DNA from: Palsa-506 sp963786975
GTDB lineage: Bacteria; Actinomycetota; Actinomycetes; Streptosporangiales; Streptosporangiaceae
DNA: 64,000 nucleotides
Direction: 5' to 3'
NCBI GenBank assembly: GCA_963786975.1
Contig: CAWBBE010000011.1
Coordinates: 1,054,001-1,118,000, forward strand
Shown: in pieces, positions 35,540 through 43,448 of the stretch
Layout: the number at the start of each line of letters is the position of its first letter
Position numbering within the stretch: position 1 is the stretch's first letter
Position numbers and translations under genes: made by a program
Notes under the pieces: generated by a model
Database searches by the model: none
Told to the model about the DNA's origin: nothing
The model's input: only the letters and a program-made list of their open reading frames with translations

Positions 35540-35618
35540 GGCCCGGGCACCCAGTAGACAACGGAGGCCGAGCCCGTTACCGGCGGGACGAACTCCGGTC
35601 CGAAGGGATGCCCGGGCC
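35540..35618 (+). other. Long-range stem in the leader of the mannosyltransferase gene, possible structured RNA
   Basis: GGCCCGGGC at 35540-35548 pairs perfectly with GCCCGGGCC at 35610-35618. A further GAAG/CTTC helix lies just outside, across a small internal loop. Smaller hairpins lie between the arms. The element does not match a riboswitch class I recognise (cobalamin, SAM, FMN, TPP, ydaO, glycine were considered). It may be an RNA regulator or an independent small RNA. Confidence 0.4.
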
Positions 35619-35728
35619 TTCTTCCGGCACGGGCTTCGGTTACGGCAGTCGGGAACCTGCTTGACGACGCAGGCGTTTGGCGAGCCAGTAGCTTCGTCAA
35701 AGTGCAGGACCACGCTGAGGCAGGCAGA

Positions 35729-36505
35729 GTGACCGAAACCGAACGGCCCGGCGGCTCGCTGGGCCGGGTGGCCGTGATCGTGCCCACTTACAACGAGCGG
35801 GAGAACCTGGAGCCGATCGTCGCCCGGGTCCGCGCGTCGGCGGGCGACGCGGACATCCTGGTGGTCGACGACAACAGCCCGGACGGCACCGGGGATGTCG
35901 CCGACAAGCTGGCCGCCTCGGATTCGCATGTGCACGCCATGCACCGGCCGCGCAAGTCGGGCCTCGGCTCCGCCTACATCGCGGGCTTCGGCTGGGCGCT
36001 CGACCGCGGCTACGGCGTGCTGGTGGAAATGGACGCCGACGGCTCGCACGATCCGGCCGAACTGCCGTCGCTGCTGGCCGCGCTGGCGGACGCCGACCTG
36101 GTCATCGGATCCCGCTGGGTGCCCGGCGGGACGGTGCGGAACTGGCCCAGGTCGCGCGAGCTGCTGTCCCGGGGCGCCAACACCTACGCCCGGATCATGC
36201 TGGGCATCAGCATCCGCGACGCGACCGCCGGGTACCGCGCGTACCGGGCGGGCACGCTCCGCGCCGCCCGGCTTGAGCAGGTGCTGTCCCGGGGCTACTG
36301 CTTCCAGATCGACCTGGTGCTGCGCGCGCTGCGCGGCGGCCTGACGGTCACCGAGGTGCCGATCACGTTCACCGAGCGCACCCGCGGCGCCAGCAAGATG
36401 AGCAAGTCCGTGGTGGCCGAGGCGTTCTGGCGGGTCACCCAGTGGGGCGTCGCCGCCCGGCTGCGTGGCCGGAAAGCAGGCGGCAGCCCGGAGGCAGGCG
36501 GCTAA
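35729..36505 (+). CDS. Polyprenol (dolichol) monophosphomannose synthase-like glycosyltransferase family 2
   Basis: 258 residues. GT2 motifs: VAVIVPTYNERENLEPIVAR, ADILVVDDNSPDGTGDVADK (first Asp cluster), VLVEMDADGSHDPAEL (DADGSHDP) and SRWVPGGTVRNWPRSRELLS, all typical of DPM1/Ppm1. It would transfer mannose from GDP-mannose to a polyprenyl phosphate for lipoglycan and glycoprotein mannosylation. It lacks the Lnt-like N-terminal domain found fused in some mycobacterial Ppm1 proteins. GTG start; the window also contains lgt. Confidence 0.88.
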   Translation: MTETERPGGSLGRVAVIVPTYNERENLEPIVARVRASAGDADILVVDDNSPDGTGDVADKLAASDSHVHAMHRPRKSGLGSAYIAGFGWALDRGYGVLVEMDADGSHDPAELPSLLAALADADLVIGSRWVPGGTVRNWPRSRELLSRGANTYARIMLGISIRDATAGYRAYRAGTLRAARLEQVLSRGYCFQIDLVLRALRGGLTVTEVPITFTERTRGASKMSKSVVAEAFWRVTQWGVAARLRGRKAGGSPEAGG

Positions 36506-36529
36506 GGCGGCTAGCCGGGGCCCGGGCAG

Positions 36530-36919
36530 CTAGGCGCTCTTGCGCTGCCGCCCGGCGCGGGAACTCACCGCCTCGTCGTCGCCGATACCGCGCTGCCCCC
36601 TGATCACCGCCAGGCGCTCGGCCAGCACCTCTTCGAGATCCGCCACCGACCGCCGCTCTAGCAGCATGTCCCAGTGGCTGCGCGGTGGCTTGACCTTCTT
36701 GGGCGCGGGGAGATCGCCAGCGGACGTGAACGCCGTCGCTCCGCACACCCGGCACTCCCAGGTGGTCGGGATCTCAGCCTCAGCCGCGAACGGAACGGTA
36801 AAACTGTGGCCTTTCGGGCAATCGAAAGCCACGTCCTGACGCGGGGCCAGATCGGTGTTACGGTCATTCTCGTAGCTCGTCGCTCCGAGCCTGGTACCGC
36901 GAAGAGAGCGTTCGGCCAT
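36530..36919 (-). CDS. rbpA: RNA polymerase-binding protein RbpA
   Basis: 129 residues, the usual length. N-terminal RGTRLGATSYENDRNTDLAP, then the zinc-ribbon-like core (CPKGHSF and CRVCGATAF supplying cysteine pairs), then the basic linker and sigma-interaction helix (PPRSHWDMLLERRSVADLEE). RbpA binds RNA polymerase and primary sigma factor and stabilises open complexes; it is restricted to Actinobacteria. It has a SigR-type promoter and converges with the mannosyltransferase. Confidence 0.97.
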   Translation of the reverse strand: MAERSLRGTRLGATSYENDRNTDLAPRQDVAFDCPKGHSFTVPFAAEAEIPTTWECRVCGATAFTSAGDLPAPKKVKPPRSHWDMLLERRSVADLEEVLAERLAVIRGQRGIGDDEAVSSRAGRQRKSA

Positions 36920-36958
36920 AAGTTTGCTGCCTCCCAGCGCTCAGCCGTCCTACTTGTC

Positions 36959-36985
36959 AACGGTGAGGTCTCGGACAAGATTCCC
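36959..36985 (-). promoter_or_regulatory. SigR-type promoter of rbpA, GGGAAT-N18-GTT
   Basis: On the minus strand GGGAAT (36980-36985) and GTT (36959-36961) are separated by exactly 18 bp, the SigR consensus of Streptomyces. The predicted start gives a leader of about 33 nt with a GGGAGG ribosome site before rbpA. rbpA is a known SigR target in S. coelicolor, so the match is meaningful. Confidence 0.75.
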
Positions 36986-37040
36986 GCCAGGCCGTGTTTC
37001 CAACCCCCGACGGCACGGCGGATCCCGCGGGACGCCATCC

Positions 37041-37109
37041 GGGCCGCCCCGGATGCCCTACCCGGGCCGCCCCGGATGCCTTACCCGGGCTGCCGCGGAT
37101 GCCACTGCC
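37041..37109. repeat. Three tandem 23-bp units at the end of the GDPD gene
   Basis: Units 37041-37063, 37064-37086 and 37087-37109; the first two differ at one base, the third at several (GGGCYGCCSCGGATGCC core). The third is mostly inside the coding end of the glycerophosphodiesterase, and the repeat has therefore grown from or into its 3' end. Confidence 0.7.
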
Positions 37110-37834
37110 CGCGGGCCGTGAGCACCTCCCGCAGCGCGACGGTCTGGTCGGTGATGATGCCGTCCACGCCCAGATCCAGCAGGCTGCCCATCAGCGCCCG
37201 GTCGTTCACCGTCCACGCGTGCACCTGCAGGCCGAGCGCGTGCGCGCGGCGCACGAACGGCGCCCCGGCCACCGAGGCGGGAACCTGCGCGCACTGGGCC
37301 GGCGGCCCCGGGGCGGCGGCCGAGCCGCACCGCGGCGATGCCGGCCGGCGAGCAGGCCATGCAGACCGGCCGGCCGAGCACCCGGCGGGCGGCCCGCAGC
37401 CGGCCGGCCGAGAACGAGCAGATGCAGACCCGGTCCCAGGCCGCGGTCCGGCGGAGCACGGCGGCCAGCGGCCGGACCGCGGCCGCGTCCTTGATGTCGA
37501 TGTTGAAGCGCGCATCCGGCCAGGCGCCGATCAGGTCCTCGATCAGCGGGATCGGCTCCGTCCCGCAGATCCTCGCGGCGGCGACCTCGCGGTGCGGCAG
37601 CGTGGCGATCTCGCCCGGCCGCCCGGTCAGCCGGTCCAGCGCCTTGTCGTGGAAGGCCAGCAGCACACCGTCCGCGGTAGCCCGCGCGTCGGTTTCCAGG
37701 AACGAGTAGCCGAGCCCGACCGCGTGCTCGAAGGCGCGCCAGGAATTCTCCGGCCGGTGCGCGGCGCCGCCGCGGTGCGCGAAGGCCAGCGGCCCGGGGA
37801 AATCGAGGAAGGCGCAGGACATGCCGGCAATCAT
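37081..37834 (-). CDS. Glycerophosphodiester phosphodiesterase (one frameshift near 37290-37315)
   Basis: About 250 residues across one frame break. GDPD motifs: LAFAHRGGAAHRPENSWRAF (HRG with RxEN), FLETDARATADGVLLAFHDK (ETD, HD), ARFNIDIKDAA, and in the other frame LGLQVHAWTVNDRALMGSLL and VDGIITDQ. The enzyme hydrolyses glycerophosphodiesters to glycerol-3-phosphate and an alcohol. Start at ATG 37834; ATG 37822 is an alternative. No signal peptide, so it is probably cytoplasmic. Confidence 0.85.
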
Positions 37835-37858
37835 CCGGAACGGGCCGGGCGGGGCCGG

Positions 37859-38413
37859 TCAGGCACGCGACCACTCCCTGCGGCGGGCTTCCGCCAGCGC
37901 GATCGCGGTGGCGGCGGCGACGTTCAGCGAGCCCACCCGGCCGGTTTGCGGGATGTACGCGACCGCGTCGGCCACCGCCAGCAGGCCGGCCGAGCAGCCG
38001 CGGTCCTCGTTGCCGATGGCCAGGCAGACGTCCCCGCCCAGCGGGGCGTCGTGCAGCGGCACCGCGCCGCCGGTCAGCTCGACCGCGACCACGCGCAGGC
38101 CGCTGGCCGCGGCGGCCGCGGCGGCCGCCGCGGCATCCTGCTGCTTGTTCCAGCTGACCAGGCGCTCGGTGCCCAGTGCCGTCTTGCGGGCGGACGGGTG
38201 ATCCGGTGACGCGCTGTCGCCGCAGAGCCAGATCTGCTCGACCCCGAGCGCGGCCGCCGTCCTGATGATCGAGCCGACGTTGAACGGCTGGCCGACCGAG
38301 TCGAGCAGCAATGCCAGCCTCGCGCTGGTGGCCCGCCGCCAGGACCGGTTCAGCCGCTTGACGTCGGTCGGCCGCAGCTGGCGGCGCTCCGCGGGATCCC
38401 TCGCGCTGGTCAT
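37859..38413 (-). CDS. TrmH/SpoU-family RNA 2'-O-methyltransferase
   Basis: 184 residues. SPOUT motif 1 is SVGQPFNVGSIIRTAAALG, motif 2 is CLAIGNEDRGCS, and motif 3 is GRVGSLNVAAATAIALAE, the knot that binds SAM. Comparable short actinobacterial proteins methylate tRNA or rRNA riboses; the site is unknown. It lacks an N-terminal substrate-binding domain. The ATG overlaps the previous gene's stop (ATGA), forming an operon with the RsmC-like gene. Confidence 0.92.
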   Translation of the reverse strand: MTSARDPAERRQLRPTDVKRLNRSWRRATSARLALLLDSVGQPFNVGSIIRTAAALGVEQIWLCGDSASPDHPSARKTALGTERLVSWNKQQDAAAAAAAAAASGLRVVAVELTGGAVPLHDAPLGGDVCLAIGNEDRGCSAGLLAVADAVAYIPQTGRVGSLNVAAATAIALAEARRREWSRA

Positions 38414-39003
38414 CCGGGAACCGCCAGCACCCGGTAGCCGCCGCGGGCCGCCAGCCGGCTGGCCGGCCAGCCGGCCTCGGCCAGCCAGCGCTGCAGCGAG
38501 TCCGCGCCCAGGTTGCGCTGCACGACCAGGTAGCCGGCGGCGCCGGGGGCCAGCCGGGCCAGCCAGCCGGCCAGCAGGTCGTGCAGCGCGGCCTTGCCGA
38601 CCCGGATCGGCGGGTTGGACCAGATCAGCCCGAACCGCGCGGGCAGCGCCGGGTCACCTGGTGCCGCGCAGCGGACGTTCGGCAGGCCCGCGCGCCGCGC
38701 GTTGGCGGCGCACAGGGCCAGCGCGCGCTCGTTCACGTCCACCGCCCAGACCGTCGCGCGGGGGGAGCGGGCGGCCAGCACCAGGGCCAGCGGGCCGTAC
38801 CCGCAGCCCAGGTCGAGCAGATCCCCGGCGGCCGGCGGCGGCGGCGCGGCCTCCAGCAGCAGCCGGGTGCCGGCGTCCAGCCGGCCCGGCGAGAACATCC
38901 CGGCGTCGGTCCGCAGCTCCAGGTGCACGTCCGGGAGCACGACGTGCACCACGCCAGGGCGGTGCGCCGCAGCTGGCTGCGCGGTGAAATAGTGCTGGCT
39001 CAC
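38410..39003 (-). CDS. RsmC-like (MTS domain) SAM-dependent methyltransferase
   Basis: 197 residues. The motifs DLLDLGCGYGPLALVLAARS (motif I), VWAVDVNERALALCAANARR and the catalytic FGLIWSNPPIRVGKAALHDL (NPPxxxG) identify the RsmC/RlmG MTS fold, which methylates guanine N2 in rRNA. The N-terminal DNA/RNA-binding half of E. coli RsmC is missing; short single-domain forms are usual in actinomycetes. GTG start at 39003; upstream in-frame codons lack coding character. Confidence 0.88.
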   Translation of the reverse strand: MSQHYFTAQPAAAHRPGVVHVVLPDVHLELRTDAGMFSPGRLDAGTRLLLEAAPPPPAAGDLLDLGCGYGPLALVLAARSPRATVWAVDVNERALALCAANARRAGLPNVRCAAPGDPALPARFGLIWSNPPIRVGKAALHDLLAGWLARLAPGAAGYLVVQRNLGADSLQRWLAEAGWPASRLAARGGYRVLAVPG

Positions 39004-39020
39004 GGGCCGCCCGGCCGCGC

Positions 39021-39380
39021 TTACCTGGACTGCGGCGCCGCGGCGGAGCGGGCCGCCGGCGCTGCCGCCGCGGCGAGCGCCGGGTTGATGTACCGCCGGG
39101 TCATCCACCGTTCCACCACGAACGTCAGCACCGGGATGGTGCCGGCCAGCAGCAGGATCACGGTCGGCGCGCTGGCCAGCTTCATGCCCAGCCGCCGGGC
39201 CAGCAGGTAAGCGGTGATCAGGTAGATGATGTACAGGATCCCGTGCAAGGTGCCGACATCGTTGACCACCACCACGTTGTCCGCGAACACCTGCAGCGGG
39301 ATGCCGACGAAGCACAGCACGATCAGTACCACGCCGGTCACGTAGGCCATCACCCGGTAACGGAACACGGCTGCGCGCAA
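39021..39380 (-). CDS. DUF3817 family integral membrane protein
   Basis: About 119 residues with three hydrophobic segments (MAYVTGVVLIVLCFVGIPLQ, the LHGILYIIYLITAYLLAR helix and TVILLLAGTIPVLTFVVE). The pattern GxLHGxLYxxYL and the closing VERWM are DUF3817 marks. Function unknown. Start: a GTG at 39389 directly abuts AGGAGG, so TTG 39380, which is 8 nt after AGGAGG, is preferred. Confidence 0.85.
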   Translation of the reverse strand: MRAAVFRYRVMAYVTGVVLIVLCFVGIPLQVFADNVVVVNDVGTLHGILYIIYLITAYLLARRLGMKLASAPTVILLLAGTIPVLTFVVERWMTRRYINPALAAAAAPAARSAAAPQSR

Positions 39381-39395
39381 CCTGAGCACCTCCTC

Positions 39396-39827
39396 TTATC
39401 TCAGGCCGTGCCAGCGGCCGTGGCCCTGCACCTGCTCGTTGAGCCTGGCCAGGTAGGCGTTGTAGGCGGCGAGTTCCGGATCCTGCTCGGCGGCCGCGTC
39501 GCCGGCCTCCGGCCCGGCCGGGCCAGGGCGGCGCTGCGGGGCCGCCCCGCCCGGCAGATCCAGCGGCGCGGCCTCGTCCTGGCCGGCCGTGGCCGGCCGG
39601 GACTCGTCGATGATGGTCTTGACCCAGAACACCAGGGCGAAGACTGCGAACACGGGCCACTCGAACGTGTACGCCCAGCTCAGCGCGTTCCCGGCCTCGG
39701 CGCGATGGAACTGCCAGTCACCCAGCCAGAGCATTCCCACGATCGAGCCGGCCACGAACGCATGCCAGCCGAGCCACCGGGGGGTGAACAGGAAATGCCA
39801 CCGCGGAGTCGGCCGTGCGCTGGACAT
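39396..39827 (-). CDS. Actinobacterial conserved membrane protein
   Basis: 143 residues: two hydrophobic segments (LGWHAFVAGSIVGMLWLGDW and the FEWPVFAVFALVFWVKTII helix), then a Pro/Gly/Ala/Asp-rich cytoplasmic stretch and a short helix with LAAYNAYLARLNEQV. A similar protein is often found next to DUF3817 genes. No function known. Its -10 is leaderless. Confidence 0.8.
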   Translation of the reverse strand: MSSARPTPRWHFLFTPRWLGWHAFVAGSIVGMLWLGDWQFHRAEAGNALSWAYTFEWPVFAVFALVFWVKTIIDESRPATAGQDEAAPLDLPGGAAPQRRPGPAGPEAGDAAAEQDPELAAYNAYLARLNEQVQGHGRWHGLR

Positions 39828-39833
39828 GTCCTG

Positions 39834-39839
39834 AGCCTA
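39834..39839 (-). promoter_or_regulatory. -10 hexamer TAGGCT, leaderless
   Basis: On the minus strand it ends 6 nt before the ATG of the membrane protein at 39827. Confidence 0.5.
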
Positions 39840-39912
39840 GCGCCGGCCGTCAGTGCCCCGCACGGGAGGAATATCCCGCGAGTCACTGGCCGCCCGGTAA
39901 CGCCCGGCCAGC

Positions 39913-39918
39913 CATAAT
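39913..39918 (+). promoter_or_regulatory. -10 hexamer CATAAT, leaderless
   Basis: Ends 7 nt before the ATG at 39926 and supports that start over in-frame codons further upstream. Confidence 0.5.
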
Positions 39919-39925
39919 CGGACTC

Positions 39926-40243
39926 ATGTCGCTTGCCGATCTACTCGCCGGGCGGAACGGTCTCGCCAGCCGGCTGCCGCCGCGGCTCGATGAACTGCGC
40001 GGGCCAGTCCGCGGCGTGATCGTGCTGCCACGGCACCTGGCCTGGCCGGGGATGCGCGAATTCGACCTCTCCGACGACGGGATCCGGCGCAGCATGTACG
40101 GCATCGTGCTCACCCAGGGCCGGCGCTGCGAGGTGGCCAGGTTCCTCAACGCCGGGCTGCTCCGGCAGGACTGGCCGCTCATCCGCGCGTCGCTCGACCC
40201 CAAGCTGCGCCGGTGGTGCGAGCGCCAGTTCTCGCTGTACTGA
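39926..40243 (+). CDS. Hypothetical protein of 105 residues
   Basis: A leaderless small protein of unknown family. It contains VRGVIVLPRHLAWPGMREFD, the YGIVLTQGRRCEVARFLNAG segment and WPLIRASLDPKLRRWCERQF at the C-terminus. It looks helical and has one Cys near the end. It lies just before the truncated HNH gene (24 bp to that frame's upstream stop); a link to it is unproven. Confidence 0.65.
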   Translation: MSLADLLAGRNGLASRLPPRLDELRGPVRGVIVLPRHLAWPGMREFDLSDDGIRRSMYGIVLTQGRRCEVARFLNAGLLRQDWPLIRASLDPKLRRWCERQFSLY

Positions 40244-40267
40244 CGGTGGAACCTGACCGACGGCTGA

Positions 40268-41758
40268 CGGCATAAACTAGCGGACGGCTGGCTGTCGGAC
40301 CGGTTCGGTAGTATCGAACACATCATCCACGCCGAGTTCGCGGCCGGCCGGCTGTCTTACTCCAAGACCAGGGCGCTGACCCGGATCGCCACCGCGGATA
40401 GTGATGCGGGCCTGGCCGAGATGGCCGCCCCGATGACCGCGAACCAGCTGGAGCGCTTCGCCCGGGCGCACCGTAAGGTCACCAGGGCCGACGATGAGCA
40501 GGCGCTGCTGGCCCGCCGCCTGTCCTGGCGCTTCGAGGACAACGGGTCGGTGACCATCACGGCGCGGCTGCCCCCGGACGATGGCATGACCGTGCTCACC
40601 GCCCTGCGGTCCGCGCTGCTGGAACTGGAGGCGCAGGACACCGCGGGAGCGGGCCGCCAGCCCGGCGCCGAAGCCGGGCGGCCCCCGGCTGACGGCATCG
40701 CGCCGGCTGGCGGCGTTTCCGCGGAAACGCGGTGCCCGGACCGGCCGACTTCCAGCAGCCTGGCCGACGCGCTGGTCACCGTCGCCGAGGCCTTCATCAC
40801 GGCGAAGGCCGCCAATGCCGGCCACCCGGACGTGCATCACGTCATCGTGCATGCCGACGCCGCCGCCCTGGCGGGTGACCCGGCCGGCCGTTGTCACATC
40901 GACGACGGCCCGGCGATCAGCCCCGCCGCGCTTCAGCAGCTCGGCTGCGACGCGGTGATCAGCTGGATGACGCACGACGGGGACGGCAATGTCCTTGACG
41001 TCGGACGGCGGCACCGGGAACCTCCGCCGGCCCTGCGCCGTGCGATGCGGGAGCGGGACCACGGACGCTGCCGGTTCCCCGGCTGCCACAGCCGTCGCAT
41101 CGAGGCGCACCACATCATTCCGTGGAGCCAGGACGGGACCACCTGCCTGGACAACCTCTGCAGCTTGTGCCGCTATCACCACCGGCTGATGCACCGGCTC
41201 GGCTACCGCATCACGGTCAGTCCGGACGGCGATTTCACCTTCCGCCGGCCCGGCGGCGAGGTCATCCCGGGCAGCCCTCCGCTGCCCGATCCGCTCGGCC
41301 ATATCTGGGAACGCCACGACGCGGAGATCACCGCCAGCACCATCACCCCGCCCTGGTACGGTGAGCGCCTTGACCTCGACTACGCCATCGCCGTGCTGTT
41401 CGCCAACCAGCGGGTCCGCGAGGAGCGCGCCCGGGAGGAGCGGGCCAGGGGAGGCATCCGCCCCGGCGGAAGGCGCCGGGGCCGCCGCCTGACCAAAGCA
41501 TGCCGCGCCCGCCCGGTGACTTGGCGGCCTATGCGTGCCAAGGTGGCGGCATGCGCAAATACGTCATCATGGGTGTACAGGGCAGCGGCAAGGGAACGCA
41601 GGCCACGATGCTCGGCGAGGCCTTCGATCTCGTGCATATCAGCGTCGGCGACATTTTCCGCTGGAACGTGCAGCAGCACACGAAGCTCGGCGCGCAGGTC
41701 CGGCGGACCATGCGGGCCGGCGAACTGGTCAGTGACGACCTGGTGGAAGGTATCGTGA
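40268..41758 (+). pseudogene. 5'-truncated DUF222/HNH endonuclease of the 13E12 repeat family
   Basis: The open frame begins mid-way through the DUF222 domain: HAEFAAGRLSYSKTRALTRI, then a linker, then the HNH nuclease (CRFPGCHSRRIEAHHIIPWS and LDNLCSLCRYHHRLMH with HNH histidines and zinc cysteines). No ATG or GTG precedes position 40421 in frame. A TAGTAT -10 sits 7 nt before codon ATC 40322, where a leaderless start would be expected, so the promoter seems joined to an internal part of the gene and about 100 codons are lost. The 3' end has no stop before it overlaps adk by 208 bp, so the C-terminal residues past about 41490 are probably not genuine. Confidence 0.75.
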
Positions 41759-42231
41759 AGGGGCGGCTCGCCGATCATGACTGGAACTACGGGTTCATCA
41801 TCGACGGCTTCCCGCGCAACGAGCGGCAGGCGGAGTTCTTCCTGGAGAGCTACGACATCGACGGGGTGATCCACCTCGACATGCCGGACAGCGAGGTCCG
41901 CCGCCGGGTACTCGCCCGCCGGCTGTGCTCGAACTGCGGCCTGGACTACAACCTGCTCGCCAGCAGCCCGCGGGAGCCCGGCAAGTGCGACGTCTGCGGC
42001 GGTGACCTCATCACCAGGGAAGATGACACAGAGGAAGCCCTGGCTGTCCGGCTCCGCGACTATCACCAGAAGACCAACCCGGTGCTCGACATCTTCCGCC
42101 GCAAGGAGTACGTGCTGACGGTCGACGCACGCCCCGACCGGCAGGTCGTGCAGCAGGCCATCCGGGCCAAGCTCGGGCTGCCGGTCGTGCAGCCGCCGGT
42201 GCCCGCCGCGGTCGGCGGGCGCGACGGCTAG
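41551..42231 (+). CDS. Adenylate kinase-family nucleoside monophosphate kinase with zinc lid
   Basis: 226 residues. P-loop GVQGSGKGT at 8-16 (GVQGSGKG rather than the usual GPPGAGKG), NMP-binding VHISVGDIFRWNV, IIDGFPRNERQAEFFLES, and a four-cysteine lid (CSNC and CDVCGG about 20 residues apart). It phosphorylates AMP or a related monophosphate. The canonical actinomycete adk sits near secY; none of those genes are here, so this is probably a second paralogue. ATG 41551 is behind AAGGTGG; it overlaps the end of the HNH relic. Confidence 0.9.
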   Translation: MRKYVIMGVQGSGKGTQATMLGEAFDLVHISVGDIFRWNVQQHTKLGAQVRRTMRAGELVSDDLVEGIVKGRLADHDWNYGFIIDGFPRNERQAEFFLESYDIDGVIHLDMPDSEVRRRVLARRLCSNCGLDYNLLASSPREPGKCDVCGGDLITREDDTEEALAVRLRDYHQKTNPVLDIFRRKEYVLTVDARPDRQVVQQAIRAKLGLPVVQPPVPAAVGGRDG

Positions 42232-42280
42232 CGCGACGCCGAGCACGACGGCCCGCCTGACGGCTGACCCGGCGCGGATC

Positions 42281-43372
42281 GTGATCGCGCCGGACTCGTT
42301 CAAGGGCAGCATCGGCGCGCCCGCCGCGGCGGCCGCGCTGGCCGCGGGCTGGCATCGCGCCCGGCCCGGGGACGAGGTTAGCTGCCTGCCGCTCGCGGAC
42401 GGCGGCGAGGGCACGCTCGACGTGCTCGCGGCCGCGGTGCCCGCCGCCCGGTGGCACCAGGCGACGGTCACCGGGCCTGGCCGGGCCGCGGTTGCCGCCT
42501 GCTGGCTGGAGCTCCCCGGCCAGACCGCGGTCATCGAGCTCGCCCGGGCTTCCGGGCTGCCGCTGCTGGCCAGCCCGGATCCGATGGGCGCGCACACCGC
42601 GGGAACCGGCAAGCTGATCAGCCGCGCGCTGGACGCGGGCGCGGCGCGGATCGTCGTCACGCTCGGCGGATCGGCCTCGACGGACGGCGGCACCGGCGCC
42701 CTCACCGCGCTCGGCGCCCGGTTCGCTGACGCGGCCGGGAACGCCCTGCCGCCTGGCGGCGGCGCGCTGGCTGAGCTGGCGTCGGCCGACCTCAGCCGGC
42801 TGCGGCCGCCGCCGCCGGGCGGGGTCAGCTGCCTGACCGACGTCACCGCCCCGCTACTCGGGCCGGACGGCGCGGCGGCGGTCTACGGCCCGCAGAAGGG
42901 AGCCGCCGCCGGCCAGGTGGCCATGCTGGAGGCCGGCCTCGCCGCGCTGGCCCGGCTCCTCGGCGGCGCCCCGGCCGCACCTGGCGCGGGGGCCGCCGGC
43001 GGCACCGCATACGGGTTCGCCGCCGCCTGGGGCGCGGTCATCGTGCCGGGCGCCGCCGAGATCGCCAGGATCGCCGGCCTGCACACCGCGCTGGCCGCCG
43101 CCGACCTGGTGATCACCGGCGAGGGGCGCTATGACGCGACCTCGGCGACCGGCAAGGTGGCCGGCGCGGTGCTGGCCGCGGCGGCGCGGGCCGGCCTGCC
43201 GGCCGCGCTGGTGGCCGGCTCGATCGCCGCGGAGCCGCCGCCCGGCTGCCGGATGAGCGTCGCGCTGGCCGGGCTGGCGGGCGGCACGGCGGCCGCGCAG
43301 GCCGACCCCGCGCGCTGGCTGGCCGCTGCCGGGCGGCTGCTCGCGGAACGACAGCGGAGCCGAACCGGCTGA
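42281..43372 (+). CDS. Glycerate kinase (GlxK/GarK family)
   Basis: 363 residues. Family signatures: VIAPDSFKGSIGAPAAAAAL at the start (the translated GTG is M here), DGGEGTLDVLAA, RIVVTLGGSASTDGGTGAL and DLVITGEGRYDATSATGKV. It phosphorylates D-glycerate, usually to 2-phosphoglycerate. GTG start 42281; the preceding 49 bp hold no clear ribosome site. Lies in the same direction as the adenylate kinase and could be cotranscribed. Confidence 0.92.
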   Translation: MIAPDSFKGSIGAPAAAAALAAGWHRARPGDEVSCLPLADGGEGTLDVLAAAVPAARWHQATVTGPGRAAVAACWLELPGQTAVIELARASGLPLLASPDPMGAHTAGTGKLISRALDAGAARIVVTLGGSASTDGGTGALTALGARFADAAGNALPPGGGALAELASADLSRLRPPPPGGVSCLTDVTAPLLGPDGAAAVYGPQKGAAAGQVAMLEAGLAALARLLGGAPAAPGAGAAGGTAYGFAAAWGAVIVPGAAEIARIAGLHTALAAADLVITGEGRYDATSATGKVAGAVLAAAARAGLPAALVAGSIAAEPPPGCRMSVALAGLAGGTAAAQADPARWLAAAGRLLAERQRSRTG

Positions 43373-43391
43373 CCGGCCAGCCCGGCCCGGC

Positions 43392-43427
43392 GGACCCGGC
43401 GTACGGACCCGGCGTACGGACCCGGCG
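43392..43427. repeat. Short tandem repeat GGACCCGGCGTAC, 2.8 units
   Basis: Units 43392-43404 and 43405-43417 are identical; a third partial unit runs to 43427. It lies just upstream of the PRPP synthetase -10 and could affect its promoter spacing or be neutral. Confidence 0.7.
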
Positions 43428-43435
43428 GGAGGGCC

Positions 43436-43441
43436 TAGCCT
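43436..43441 (+). promoter_or_regulatory. -10 hexamer TAGCCT, leaderless
   Basis: Ends 7 nt before the GTG of the PRPP synthetase gene. Confidence 0.5.
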
Positions 43442-43448
43442 TGGCCCC

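Larger units (their letters stand above)
35138..35728. other. 591-bp intergenic region containing a structured leader
   Basis: Between acs and the mannosyltransferase no ORF with normal codon use was found. The plus strand holds a promoter at 35411-35438 and, downstream of it, a long leader with strong hairpins, described separately. A small hairpin AGGGCC-CTTC-GGCCCT lies near 35357. An 80-codon ORF (35490-35732) ends in a GTGA overlap with the next gene but has codon use unlike the neighbours and is not called. Confidence 0.6.

Noticed and set aside
35490..35732. 80-codon ORF in the leader of the mannosyltransferase gene, ending in a GTGA overlap
   Set aside because: Codon use (AGT, AGA, CAA, CGA, TTA) is unlike the neighbours, there is no ribosome site, and the Arg-rich product matches nothing. 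The 4-bp overlap can arise by chance.
36674..38209. 511-codon plus-strand frame over rbpA, GDPD and TrmH genes
   Set aside because: Shadow frame; it passes across three minus-strand genes with clear motifs.
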